Shown piece by piece: positions 1-6,582 of a stretch of DNA of 45,680 nucleotides. Both the position numbers and the translations under genes were made by a program. Origin of the DNA: a virus. The notes below the pieces were generated by a model. It was not told where the DNA came from and did not search any database. It saw only the letters and a program-made list of their open reading frames with translations. The DNA lies in IMG/VR virus record IMGVR_UViG_3300034375_003810, positions 1-45,680 of that record. One strand, given 5' to 3'. Position 1 is the first letter of the stretch, and each line of letters opens with the position of its first letter.

Positions 1-134
1 AGATTCAAGACGGTGACGGTAGAGCATTAGAGCTTTATTTCAAGTATCGACACGGGTTACCAAAACAGAAAACAGAGGTAACTACAGATAGCGAACAACC
101 ATTTATTTTAACCCTAAATAGTGGAGCTAAGTAA
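1..134 (+). CDS. terS: Terminase small subunit, 3' part only (window starts inside the gene)
   Basis: This is the C-terminal part of the DNA-recognition subunit of the packaging motor. The first two bases finish a Lys codon, and reading on from position 3 gives 43 residues that match the C-terminus of the complete copy at 45198-45455 exactly at protein level. At DNA level it differs at eight positions, all silent. The stop TAA (132-134) overlaps the GTG start of terL at 121, so translation of the two subunits is probably coupled. The missing 5' part is present at the other end of the window. Confidence 0.85.
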   Translation, partial: IQDGDGRALELYFKYRHGLPKQKTEVTTDSEQPFILTLNSGAK

Positions 135-359
135 GAAGCAAACAGAAGCTTTTGAATTAGCTACTTCTGGGGAAAAAGATGTAATACTTTACGGAGGTGC
201 TATTCGTGGAGGCAAGACCTACTGGCTACTAACTACATTTTGCTACCTAGCTTCGACCTATGCTAATTCTAGATGGGTTATAGTTCGTGAGAGCTTACCT
301 ACGTTAAAGCGTACTACTCTGGTATCGTTTCAAGCGTTACTAGCTGAGGGGTTAGATGT
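1..359 (+). repeat. Terminal repeat, left copy (partner at 45322-45680)
   Basis: The first 359 bases match the last 359 at a constant offset of 45,321 with no indels and 14 substitutions (about 96% identity). The differences are at 17, 26, 74, 92, 107, 108, 110, 119, 222, 228, 240, 300, 303 and 304. All are synonymous in terS or terL. This shows circularity or terminal redundancy of the assembly, but two non-identical alleles are joined. Confidence 0.95.
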
Positions 360-1419
360 TTACGTTAAGTCATTCAATAGAGACACTTATACGGTGACCT
401 TTCGCAATGGTTCGCAGATTATCTTCATGGCTGAGTCGTTTGATACTGATAAGGAATTAAACCGCTTTAGAGGTCTAGAAATAAATGGTGCAGGTGCTGA
501 AGAGATTAACGAATTACAAGAGGCTACATTCCACAAGCTAATAGAGCGTACGGGTACATGGCTAAAGGCGGGCGATGTTCCAGCGGTCATACTAGCTACT
601 TGCAACCCTACTCATAACTGGGTAAAGAATCGTTTTTATGATGCTTGGAAAGAGGGCACACTACCTAAGCGGTGGAGCTACATTCAGGCTAAGATAACCG
701 ATAACCCTTTCATACCTAAGAGCTATTTACAGAGCCTTAAAGACAATATGCTGCCAAACGACTATCAAAGGTTCGTTGAAGGCGATTGGGAGGTAATAGA
801 GGTTAACAATAGGTTTGCCACTAACTGGGATGATAAGTACGTAGTTGATGACATCTACATAAAAGAGAATGAGATTCTTTATGTTAGTATGGACTTTAAC
901 GTAGAGCCTTTTGGTTTCATCTATTACCAAGCGTATCAAGATAGTAAAGGCTTCCACTTTCACATATTGGACGAAGAGACAATTAACGAGGGGTCAATCA
1001 ACCAAGCGGCTAGACAGATAGAGTTTAAATACTATCCGTGGATTCATAACATGATTATAACAGGAGACTACAACGGAAACGCTAGAACGCTATCTAACGG
1101 GTCTTATTACGAGCAACTAAGTCGAGAGCTCAAGATACCTATGCGTAACATTCAAACAAGCGCAAACCCTCAACATAAGAAGTCTAGGAATGATTTAAAC
1201 TATGTTCTCTATCATCACCCAGACTTTAAGATCCATAAGCAATGCGAAAGCACTATTAGAGACTTGCGTTTTGTGGAGGCTAACGGTGAAGGTGGTCTAG
1301 TTAAAGAGAACAGAAAGAATATCCATGAACGCGCGGACCATATGGATTGCGTGAGGTATGCTGTTAATCACAAAGCAGTTAGCGATTGGATTAAGTTTAA
1401 CCAAGCTATTAGGGGTTAG
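121..1419 (+). CDS. terL: Terminase large subunit (ATPase and nuclease packaging motor)
   Basis: This protein pumps DNA into the prohead and cuts the concatemer. Its 432 residues are a normal length for the family. The Walker A motif GGAIRGGKT is at residues 25-33, Walker B with the catalytic Glu pair GAEEINE at about 125-131, and the coupling motif LATCNP at 158-163. The C-terminal RNase H-like nuclease shows its acidic residues at D258 (SMDFN), D316 (TGDYN) and in HERADHMDCVRY at about 402-413. The start is GTG, inside the last codons of terS. A second, incomplete copy begins at 45442. The gene ends against an antisense gene, with the two 3' ends overlapping by 11 bases. Confidence 0.95.
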   Translation: MELSKKQTEAFELATSGEKDVILYGGAIRGGKTYWLLTTFCYLASTYANSRWVIVRESLPTLKRTTLVSFQALLAEGLDVYVKSFNRDTYTVTFRNGSQIIFMAESFDTDKELNRFRGLEINGAGAEEINELQEATFHKLIERTGTWLKAGDVPAVILATCNPTHNWVKNRFYDAWKEGTLPKRWSYIQAKITDNPFIPKSYLQSLKDNMLPNDYQRFVEGDWEVIEVNNRFATNWDDKYVVDDIYIKENEILYVSMDFNVEPFGFIYYQAYQDSKGFHFHILDEETINEGSINQAARQIEFKYYPWIHNMIITGDYNGNARTLSNGSYYEQLSRELKIPMRNIQTSANPQHKKSRNDLNYVLYHHPDFKIHKQCESTIRDLRFVEANGEGGLVKENRKNIHERADHMDCVRYAVNHKAVSDWIKFNQAIRG

Positions 1420-1621
1420 ACCAGAGTACTCTATCCTCAAAGCTCACGATACAAGTATCATAGCCGTGTGTAGTATAGTGGTCTATTAGGCTTTGCGTAT
1501 TCCAGCCTAGAACGTCCTCTTCGCAAGTTTGCAGAATCTTATCCTGACCTTTACAAGTTAAGCACTCGCGTACTTCGGTGCAGCCAGATATTAGTAGTGC
1601 AATGGGTATTATCTTTCTCAT
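1409..1621 (-). CDS. Small predicted lipoprotein, antisense to the tail/packaging operon
   Basis: The 70-residue product starts with a short basic n-region and a hydrophobic core ending in LISGC, a good lipobox (LxGC type) with Cys at residue 14. The mature part is Cys-rich (six more Cys after the lipobox) and has no family I recognise. It is likely exported and lipid-anchored. A TACCTTTG -7 box on the minus strand lies only four bases before the ATG, so the gene has its own promoter and an almost leaderless mRNA. It lies between terL and a plus-strand small-gene operon and looks like an independent moron-type insertion. Possible roles are superinfection exclusion or host-surface change; this is inference from location and lipidation only. 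Confidence 0.65.
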   Translation of the reverse strand: MRKIIPIALLISGCTEVRECLTCKGQDKILQTCEEDVLGWNTQSLIDHYTTHGYDTCIVSFEDRVLWSNP

Positions 1622-1625
1622 GTTT

Positions 1626-1633
1626 CAAAGGTA
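1626..1633 (-). promoter_or_regulatory. Minus-strand -7 box TACCTTTG for the lipoprotein gene
   Basis: Reading the minus strand, TACCTTTG fits the Bacteroidota -7 consensus TAnnTTTG and ends four bases before the ATG at 1621. No clear TTTG is seen at the expected -33 position, so strength is uncertain. The spacing implies a leaderless or near-leaderless transcript. Confidence 0.5.
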
Positions 1634-1667
1634 GTATAAAAAAAAAGTAAAAAAAGTTGCAGAAAGT

Positions 1668-1708
1668 TTTGGTAGTCTAAAAAGTAGTAGTACATTTGAC
1701 TTGTCAAA
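1668..1708 (+). promoter_or_regulatory. Phage-family promoter P1 with inverted repeat operator
   Basis: TTTG (1668-1671), a 19-base spacer and TACATTTG (1691-1698) make a full Bacteroidota promoter. The spacer core AGTCTAAAAAGT is shared with the promoters at 2091, 20643 and 33857. TTTGAC-TT-GTCAAA (1695-1708) is a perfect 6-bp inverted repeat that begins inside the -7 box and covers the probable transcription start, as an operator would. The A-rich leader leads to the ATG at 1725. Confidence 0.85.
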
Positions 1709-1724
1709 CAAACACAGACACGCC

Positions 1725-1916
1725 ATGAATGCTTTTCTTATTACATCGCCAAAAGGAGTTTCAGAATGGAAATCTACATTTGTAGAAGCTCAAGAAGAAA
1801 TGAACCGACTTGAAAAGTCAGGAGTTGTTTCTAACGTAACCGTTCAACAGTTCGTTAACGGAATTCTCGCTAAGTCTTTCACATATAACTGGAACGGTGT
1901 AGAATGGGAAAAGTAG
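1725..1916 (+). CDS. Small hypothetical protein (63 aa)
   Basis: First gene behind promoter P1. I chose the ATG at 1725 over the upstream TTG at 1701, because the TTG lies inside the promoter operator and could not be on the mRNA leader. The product has a short N-terminal strand, a charged helix (WKSTFVEAQEEMNRLEKSG) and a C-terminal beta-rich end with three Trp in total. It overlaps the next gene by 13 bases, so the two are probably co-translated. I do not recognise the family. Position just after terL behind an early-type promoter suggests a host-takeover or regulatory role, without direct support. Confidence 0.7.
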   Translation: MNAFLITSPKGVSEWKSTFVEAQEEMNRLEKSGVVSNVTVQQFVNGILAKSFTYNWNGVEWEK

Positions 1917-2086
1917 ACGATAGAGGGCAGCTATATGAGTCTCACTACTTATCTAGTGGTGAGGTTATTTGGCTTTATTCTGACAAGCTCCACAGGCTTT
2001 ATAGTATCGCAGATCTAAATGGTCTAGACCTATCTAACCCTAGTCAATTTAGAGCTGCTCAAAAAATATTTGAAAAAAAACACTAA
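1904..2086 (+). CDS. Small hypothetical protein (60 aa)
   Basis: This 60-residue product starts at an ATG inside the previous gene in another frame. It is polar, with a tyrosine-rich centre (LYESHYL, IWLYSDKLHRLYSI) and a basic C-terminus. There is no signal peptide or membrane segment. It ends five bases before promoter P2, so it closes the small P1 operon. No terminator is visible between it and P2, so P1 transcripts may read on. I do not recognise the family. Confidence 0.65.
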   Translation: MGKVDDRGQLYESHYLSSGEVIWLYSDKLHRLYSIADLNGLDLSNPSQFRAAQKIFEKKH

Positions 2087-2090
2087 AAAT

Positions 2091-2121
2091 TTTGGTAGTC
2101 TAAAAAGTATTAGTACATTTA
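2091..2121 (+). promoter_or_regulatory. Phage-family promoter P2
   Basis: TTTG (2091-2094), a 19-base spacer and TACATTTA (2114-2121). It copies P1 nearly base for base (TTTGGTAGTCTAAAAAGT shared), but the last -7 base is A and the inverted repeat seen at P1 is missing. It may therefore be weaker or not controlled by the same regulator. It drives the gene at 2147. Confidence 0.75.
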
Positions 2122-2146
2122 CACTCAGAAACAAACACACAAAGCC

Positions 2147-2377
2147 ATGAGCAAAATGAACACAATACCAACAGACATCACTAGCCTACCAGTAGTAGCG
2201 CAAACCATCAGAGTTATCCGCGTTATGTGGGATGTAAGAGCTGAGAAGCCTTTCGGCAACCATTGGTTGAACGGAATTGATGAAACTGCTGAGAAAGCTC
2301 TTTCTATGCTTTTCGCTCAGTACGCTGAGGGGCATGAGACTACTGGAACTTTCGCTAGAAGATTAGCGGGGGTTTAA
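2147..2377 (+). CDS. Small hypothetical protein (76 aa)
   Basis: Single-gene unit between promoter P2 and a strong intrinsic terminator at 2402-2429. The 76-residue product begins at the ATG at 2147 after an A-rich leader; a second Met at residue 4 is an alternative. The N-terminal part is hydrophobic and beta-like (VVAQTIRVIRVMWDV), the C-terminal part helical (DETAEKALSMLFAQYAEG). Its own promoter and terminator suggest timing different from the downstream tail genes. No family recognised. Confidence 0.7.
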   Translation: MSKMNTIPTDITSLPVVAQTIRVIRVMWDVRAEKPFGNHWLNGIDETAEKALSMLFAQYAEGHETTGTFARRLAGV

Positions 2378-2401
2378 TCTCAAAACCTAAACCTAACTAA
2401 A

Positions 2402-2429
2402 GAGCCTCCAATTAGGGGGCTTTTTTTTT
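2402..2429 (+). terminator. Intrinsic terminator
   Basis: AGCCTCC (2403-2409) pairs with GGGGGCT (2415-2421) around a 5-base loop, followed by nine T. It separates the small accessory genes from the tail operon and runs directly into the -7 box at 2431. Confidence 0.85.
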
Positions 2430-2430
2430 G

Positions 2431-2438
2431 TATCTTTG
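2431..2438 (+). promoter_or_regulatory. -7 box TATCTTTG fused to the terminator
   Basis: TATCTTTG follows the T-tract of the terminator after a single G and ends four bases before the ATG at 2443. It would start the tail operon with an almost leaderless mRNA. No TTTG is seen about 19-20 bases upstream, since that position is occupied by the terminator stem. The same T-tract/box junction recurs at 21782 and 44826. Confidence 0.6.
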
Positions 2439-2442
2439 CCTT

Positions 2443-2613
2443 ATGACATTAAGCAATGAACAACTAGAGAACCTCGAAAGTCACGCTAAGGCTATGATTG
2501 AGGGCAAAAAGAACATTACAGAAAACCTTAACCATCTTATCAAAGAAGCTCAGAAAGTCGGCTATGTGATAAGCCCTAAGACTGGTAAGGTTACTAAAAA
2601 GATAGAACAATGA
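2443..2613 (+). CDS. Small helical protein, first gene of the tail operon (56 aa)
   Basis: I start this gene at the ATG at 2443. A TTG at 2428 is in frame, but it lies in the terminator/promoter junction and is unlikely to be transcribed. The 56-residue product is charged and almost wholly helical (EQLENLESHAKAMIEGKKNI), ending in a basic tail, and could form a coiled coil. The stop overlaps the ATG of the next gene by four bases (ATGA). The role is unknown; location suggests a virion-assembly or structural partner. Confidence 0.7.
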   Translation: MTLSNEQLENLESHAKAMIEGKKNITENLNHLIKEAQKVGYVISPKTGKVTKKIEQ

Positions 2614-2960
2614 TCTGCAACCCATGTACTACCGTTTTACCTATTCCCTACTGTGCTACTAACGTATGGGTAGGTGATTGGTCTGCTGATGGTGTCGCGT
2701 TATTCGTGTACACTTTAAACACGGCTACGGGTGTTATCAGTAAAGAATCAACCACTAGCGGAACTGATGGTAAGATAAGCATCACGTTTCCTAATAGAAT
2801 AGCTAATGCCACTTACGAGGTATGGGTTAATACAGATGAGTCTAAGGCGTTTTCTAAAGAGGCTTTTGACCTTCCAGATACAAGTACCTCAGTAACTTGT
2901 TTAAGCGTTAGATTTGAGCGCGTAGGAGACACTATTGCAGAAGCTAAACTATCTGAATGA
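2610..2960 (+). CDS. Putative minor virion protein, beta-rich (116 aa)
   Basis: The product starts MICNPCTTVLPIPYC, with three Cys in the first 15 residues, and continues as alternating polar/hydrophobic beta strands typical of a small sandwich domain. The Cys-rich start resembles those of other structural proteins here (MAC- at 17650, 21841 and 22999). It is coupled by 4-base overlaps to genes on both sides. Location before the tail chaperone and tape measure suggests a small tail or decoration protein; the fold is inferred from the residue pattern only. Confidence 0.6.
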   Translation: MICNPCTTVLPIPYCATNVWVGDWSADGVALFVYTLNTATGVISKESTTSGTDGKISITFPNRIANATYEVWVNTDESKAFSKEAFDLPDTSTSVTCLSVRFERVGDTIAEAKLSE

Positions 2961-3244
2961 TAATATACATTGCACTCTGCATAATCGGCATATATGAAGC
3001 TACTGACAGCTTACTATACACGTTCACAGGAAAAGACCTTAGCGTCTACTTCGATATGCTCGAAGGTAAGAAAGCTCAGAAGTATCTTAAGCCTATAATC
3101 TTCTGCACTCTTTGCATGAGTAGCTTTTGGGGTTTAACGCTTCAATTGACCTATGGCACGCCTTTAATGCTTATTACTAACCTATTCGCTATATGCGGGG
3201 TTGTTCGTATCGTTACGGCTATAATAGACAAACTAGATAAATGA
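2957..3244 (+). CDS. Small integral membrane protein (95 aa)
   Basis: Three hydrophobic stretches (about residues 1-14, 46-66 and 69-88) predict an inner-membrane protein. The second contains FCTLCMSSFWG, a CxxC motif entering the membrane. An amphipathic charged loop (LEGKKAQKYLK) lies between segments one and two. It overlaps its neighbours by four bases on each side. A membrane protein in a tail operon could act in entry or exclusion, or simply be co-expressed late; I cannot tell which. Confidence 0.65.
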   Translation: MIIYIALCIIGIYEATDSLLYTFTGKDLSVYFDMLEGKKAQKYLKPIIFCTLCMSSFWGLTLQLTYGTPLMLITNLFAICGVVRIVTAIIDKLDK

Positions 3245-3909
3245 AACTACTTTTCAAACTACTTTCTAAGGTATCTCCAGATACTATTGACGCTTACATT
3301 CGCCAAAGATGGACTAAGCCCGTAGGGTTCGAGGATCTTAACTTAGCCTTTATTGATGAAAGCGGTAAGGCTTGGTATGAGTTCGGTAACGGTATGGCTA
3401 ACCCTATTAAACGAATAGAGCAGCAATCTCAGTTCGTTTCTTTTCTGTCTGCAAGGGTAAGCCCTGAGGCTATGGAGATAGCTTATGAGGGTGTTACTAA
3501 GGCGTTCAATGAAGGCAAGTATCTAGAGGGCTTAGTTATCTTTAAGCGGTTCATGGATATGCGAGATATGATTATCCCGCTAGACGTTCTTATTAACGCT
3601 TTAGCTGCTGACTTTATACGTGAAGATGAGAGCATAACAGACATTAACGACAAGATACACCAAGAGAAATGCGACTACTTGAAAAAGGTAGTTGATAATG
3701 GTGATAGCTTTTTTTTTCAATTGACCGCTGTGAAAGACCTATCAGAACGGTTCAAGATTTCCAGAGACTCATGGGCGGTCATTTCGAAAGGCTACAAGGA
3801 AAGTCTAAACGAGCTAAAGGAAGAGATAGAGCTGGTTCGTTCGATGAACTTAGAAAAAGGATCGCTAACGAAAGCGCAACCCTCAGGCAATTCATCAGAA
3901 ACAACCTAG
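3241..3909 (+). CDS. Tail assembly chaperone (G-type), zero-frame product
   Basis: This 222-residue soluble, mostly helical protein lies directly before the tape measure gene, the conserved position of G/GT tail-assembly chaperones, which bind the tape measure and recruit tail-tube subunits. A nine-T run at 3709-3717 encodes three Phe (DSFFFQ) in this frame. From that run the -1 frame is open to 4025. The residues after the run in the zero frame are polar and low in recognisable structure. No sequence family was recognised; the call rests on location and the frameshift arrangement. It is coupled to the membrane protein gene upstream by a 4-base overlap. Confidence 0.65.
   Translation: MKLLFKLLSKVSPDTIDAYIRQRWTKPVGFEDLNLAFIDESGKAWYEFGNGMANPIKRIEQQSQFVSFLSARVSPEAMEIAYEGVTKAFNEGKYLEGLVIFKRFMDMRDMIIPLDVLINALAADFIREDESITDINDKIHQEKCDYLKKVVDNGDSFFFQLTAVKDLSERFKISRDSWAVISKGYKESLNELKEEIELVRSMNLEKGSLTKAQPSGNSSETT
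3709..3717 (+). other. Probable -1 ribosomal frameshift slippery site (nine T)
   Basis: The run reads TTT TTT TTT in the zero frame and contains a canonical T TTT TTT heptamer at 3711-3717. In the -1 frame the last stop is the TAG at 3705-3707, immediately upstream, and the frame is then open for more than 300 bases. This is the arrangement expected for a programmed frameshift. Confidence 0.65.
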
Positions 3910-4025
3910 CAACCAACGCTGAAGAGTTCAATCACTTGATGGGTTTGTCAGGTGAGCAAATGTTATTTGAAATTCGTATCTTTGTAGATAAGGTCTTAGA
4001 CCAACGCAAGCACTCTAAACGGTAG
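3717..4025 (+). CDS. Tail assembly chaperone T extension, made by -1 frameshift (GT fusion)
   Basis: A -1 shift at 3709-3717 would join residues 1-159 of the G product to 102 residues encoded here, giving a GT fusion of about 261 residues. This segment is charged and helical (SFDELRKRIANES; GLSGEQMLFEIRIFV). By analogy with lambda gpGT the T part would contact the tail-tube protein. If no frameshift occurs, an ATG at 3771 in this frame could start an 84-residue protein, but no leader feature supports it. The end is 28 bases before the tape measure start. Confidence 0.65.
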   Translation, partial: SIDRCERPIRTVQDFQRLMGGHFERLQGKSKRAKGRDRAGSFDELRKRIANESATLRQFIRNNLATNAEEFNHLMGLSGEQMLFEIRIFVDKVLDQRKHSKR

Positions 4026-4053
4026 GCTTTATACACCGTTATCTTGTTTACAG

Positions 4054-6582
4054 ATGGCGGATAAAATAGTAGGCGTCTACGATATAAAGGTAGATCAAGC
4101 GGTAAAGAACCTCAACAAGCTAGAGAAAGAGGTTAAGGACGTTGGTACTCAGTCTAAGAAAACCGCTAAAGATACAGAGCAGCAATATACTAAACTTTCT
4201 AAGAATCTAAGCGGCTCGTTTAAGAATTTAGGTAGGCAACTGGCTGGTGCTTTTGCTATTGGTGGCTCTGTTATGCTTCTAAAGAACGCTATAACTGGAA
4301 TAATCAACACTACCAAAGACTTTGAGTTCCAGATGTCTAGAGTTAAGGCTATCACGGGTGCAACTAGCAAAGAGTTCAATAAGCTTTCTACTGACGCTAA
4401 GAGGCTAGGTGCTTCTACTAAATTCACCGCTACTCAGGTAGCTGAATTGCAAGAGGAGTTCGCTAAACTAGGCTTTTCCACTACTGAGATACTTAACGCG
4501 ACTGAAGCAACTTTAACACTAGCTGAAGCTACAGGTAGTGAACTTGCAGAATCGGCTAACGTAGCGGGTGCGGTTCTTAGGTCGTTCGGTTTGGATGCTG
4601 AAGAAACCCAGAGGGTTGTTGACGTAATGGCTTTAAGTTTTTCTAAGTCTGCTCTTAACATGACTGACTTTAGCGAGGCTATGAAGTTTGTAGCTCCTAT
4701 TGCTAAGTCCGCTAATATAGAGATTGAAACGGTAACCGCTTTACTAGGCAAGTTAGCAGATAGCGGTTTGCGTGGTTCTATCGCTGGTACTGGGTTAAAG
4801 AACCTATTAGCTGAACTATCAAACGAAAACAGTCAACTAGCTAAGAGGATTGGTTTTTCCGTCAAGAATAGTAACGACCTTACTAAAGCTTTCGAGGTTC
4901 TAGCTACTAAGAATATTGACCTTACAGAAGCGTTAGCCCTTACAGATAAAAGAAGTGCAGCAGCCTTTACTACCTTGATCAGAGGTGCTGAAGATGTAAA
5001 GATATTAAATGATGAACTAGTAAACGCTACGGGTGCAGCTCAGGAGATGGCTGATGTAATGCGTGATAATTTAAAGGGCGATTTAGATCAGCTTAGCGCG
5101 TCATTTGAAAGGCTTCAGTTAGCACTCGGTGAGGGTGAAGGTGGACTAGCTAGACTAGCTAGGTTAGGGGCTAAAAACTGGACAAGTTACGCAGAAGCTG
5201 CTACTAGAGCTGCTTTGTCTAACGACCAACTAATTGAGCAGAAAACGGCTGAGCAGTTTGCTGAAATATCAAAAAGCATAGATGAGAGTAGTTTGTCTAT
5301 TGATGAGTTAATAAAGAAATACGGAGAACTTCTAGTAGGTAGTATAGATAACTACCAAGCTCTAGTTGATCAGGGTAGGGTTACTGATGAGGTTAACGAA
5401 ACATGGCTATCTAGCATAAATGCACTTCAGCAAGTTGTGAATATGCTTAGGGAAAAAAGAGACGCACAAAAAGAAGATAACGAAGAAACGGAAAACGCGG
5501 TAGTAGTTACAGATTTATATGTTAACTCAATAAACCAACTAAATAAGGAATTAAAAGACTATCAAAAAGAACTTAAAGACGCTGAGATAGGTTCTACAGA
5601 GTTTTTTAATATAGTTGACAAGATAAATAAAAAGACTAGAGAGCTTAACGATGCTATAGCCATGACAAAGCTAGCCGATGCTCTAAAGGTTGATGTTGAA
5701 GTAGATGAAGATGGTGAGGATAGATTTATAGCTAATCAATTAGAGTTTTTAGATCAGAACTTTCCAGATGCAGTAGAAAGAGCTACTACTTATGCTAGTG
5801 ATCAATGGGATGAGTACTTTAATAGTGTAATGGAAGGTCAAGATGAAATGACCGAGCATAATAAGGCTTCTTTTTTCGATTACGCTAATGCTACTGGTGA
5901 TCTGTTCGCGAATCTCTCTCAGATACAAAGAAACCTAAACGAAGAGGAACTAAACAACCTAGCAGCTCAATTAGAAAGAGGGCAAATAACTAGAGAGGAG
6001 TACGATGCAAAGCGTAAAGAGATAATGAGAGAGCAAGCGGAAAGCGATAAGGCTCTAGCTATCTTTGACGCCACTGTTAACGGTGCTTCTGCTATCGTTA
6101 ATGCTTTGAACACAGACCCCACAGGAGTGTTAGCCGCTATAGTTGGTGCTAGTGTTGCGGCTCAAATTGCTGCTATTGCCTCGCAACCTTTACCACAGTT
6201 TGCAGAGGGTGGTTTCATTAATGAGCATGGTGAGTTTGTGGGTCGTAAACACTCACAAGGTGGTGTTAAGATAGAGGCTGAAGGCGGTGAGTTTATAACT
6301 GCTGCAAAGTACGCGCAACCTAACAAGGATATACTGAAAGCTATTAACTCTGGAAGCTGGGAAAAGTACAAAGTGGAAAACATAATAGCCCCAGCTATTG
6401 AACAAGTTCTAGAAGGTGGCTTGCAAGGCTTAGGAGCTTCTTATAGCTTACAGAATAACTTTAACGATAGAAACCTACTTAAAGCCATAGATAGACATAG
6501 GAATAGTGATAAGGACGGTTTTATGTATTTGGCTAAAGAATTGAAAAGAATGAACCCACGTAAACGAGGCGGCTTTGCTTGA
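4054..6582 (+). CDS. Tape measure protein (TP901-type core)
   Basis: At 842 residues this is the longest gene of the tail core. It sets tail length and is threaded through the tail tube. The N-terminal 60 residues form a Lys/Glu-rich coiled coil, followed by a hydrophobic segment (about 70-90). The conserved TP901 tape-measure core follows at about 90-360, with MSRVKAITGATSKEF, TKFTATQVAELQEEFAKLGF and ADSGLRGSIAGTGLKNLL as recognisable landmarks. A long helical region and a Gly-rich end (FAEGGFINEHGEFVGRKHSQGG) complete it. At the usual 0.15 nm per residue the tail would be about 125 nm. Its 3' end overlaps the next gene by eight bases. Confidence 0.92.
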   Translation: MADKIVGVYDIKVDQAVKNLNKLEKEVKDVGTQSKKTAKDTEQQYTKLSKNLSGSFKNLGRQLAGAFAIGGSVMLLKNAITGIINTTKDFEFQMSRVKAITGATSKEFNKLSTDAKRLGASTKFTATQVAELQEEFAKLGFSTTEILNATEATLTLAEATGSELAESANVAGAVLRSFGLDAEETQRVVDVMALSFSKSALNMTDFSEAMKFVAPIAKSANIEIETVTALLGKLADSGLRGSIAGTGLKNLLAELSNENSQLAKRIGFSVKNSNDLTKAFEVLATKNIDLTEALALTDKRSAAAFTTLIRGAEDVKILNDELVNATGAAQEMADVMRDNLKGDLDQLSASFERLQLALGEGEGGLARLARLGAKNWTSYAEAATRAALSNDQLIEQKTAEQFAEISKSIDESSLSIDELIKKYGELLVGSIDNYQALVDQGRVTDEVNETWLSSINALQQVVNMLREKRDAQKEDNEETENAVVVTDLYVNSINQLNKELKDYQKELKDAEIGSTEFFNIVDKINKKTRELNDAIAMTKLADALKVDVEVDEDGEDRFIANQLEFLDQNFPDAVERATTYASDQWDEYFNSVMEGQDEMTEHNKASFFDYANATGDLFANLSQIQRNLNEEELNNLAAQLERGQITREEYDAKRKEIMREQAESDKALAIFDATVNGASAIVNALNTDPTGVLAAIVGASVAAQIAAIASQPLPQFAEGGFINEHGEFVGRKHSQGGVKIEAEGGEFITAAKYAQPNKDILKAINSGSWEKYKVENIIAPAIEQVLEGGLQGLGASYSLQNNFNDRNLLKAIDRHRNSDKDGFMYLAKELKRMNPRKRGGFA

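Noticed and set aside
1-359. Direct terminal repeat of a linear phage genome
   Set aside because: The copies are not identical (14 silent differences) and lie inside terS/terL genes, so this is closure of a circular map from mixed alleles rather than a defined terminal repeat.
1701-1724. Upstream TTG or GTG starts for genes behind promoters (1701, 2428, 17584, 20659, 33885, 36489, 37608, 42785)
   Set aside because: These codons lie in or before the -7 box and would not be on the transcript; the next in-frame ATG is used instead.
4149-4751. Two long minus-strand reading frames within the tape measure gene
   Set aside because: They mirror the codon pattern of the strong plus-strand gene, have no promoter and give low-complexity Ser/Leu/Ala-rich products.
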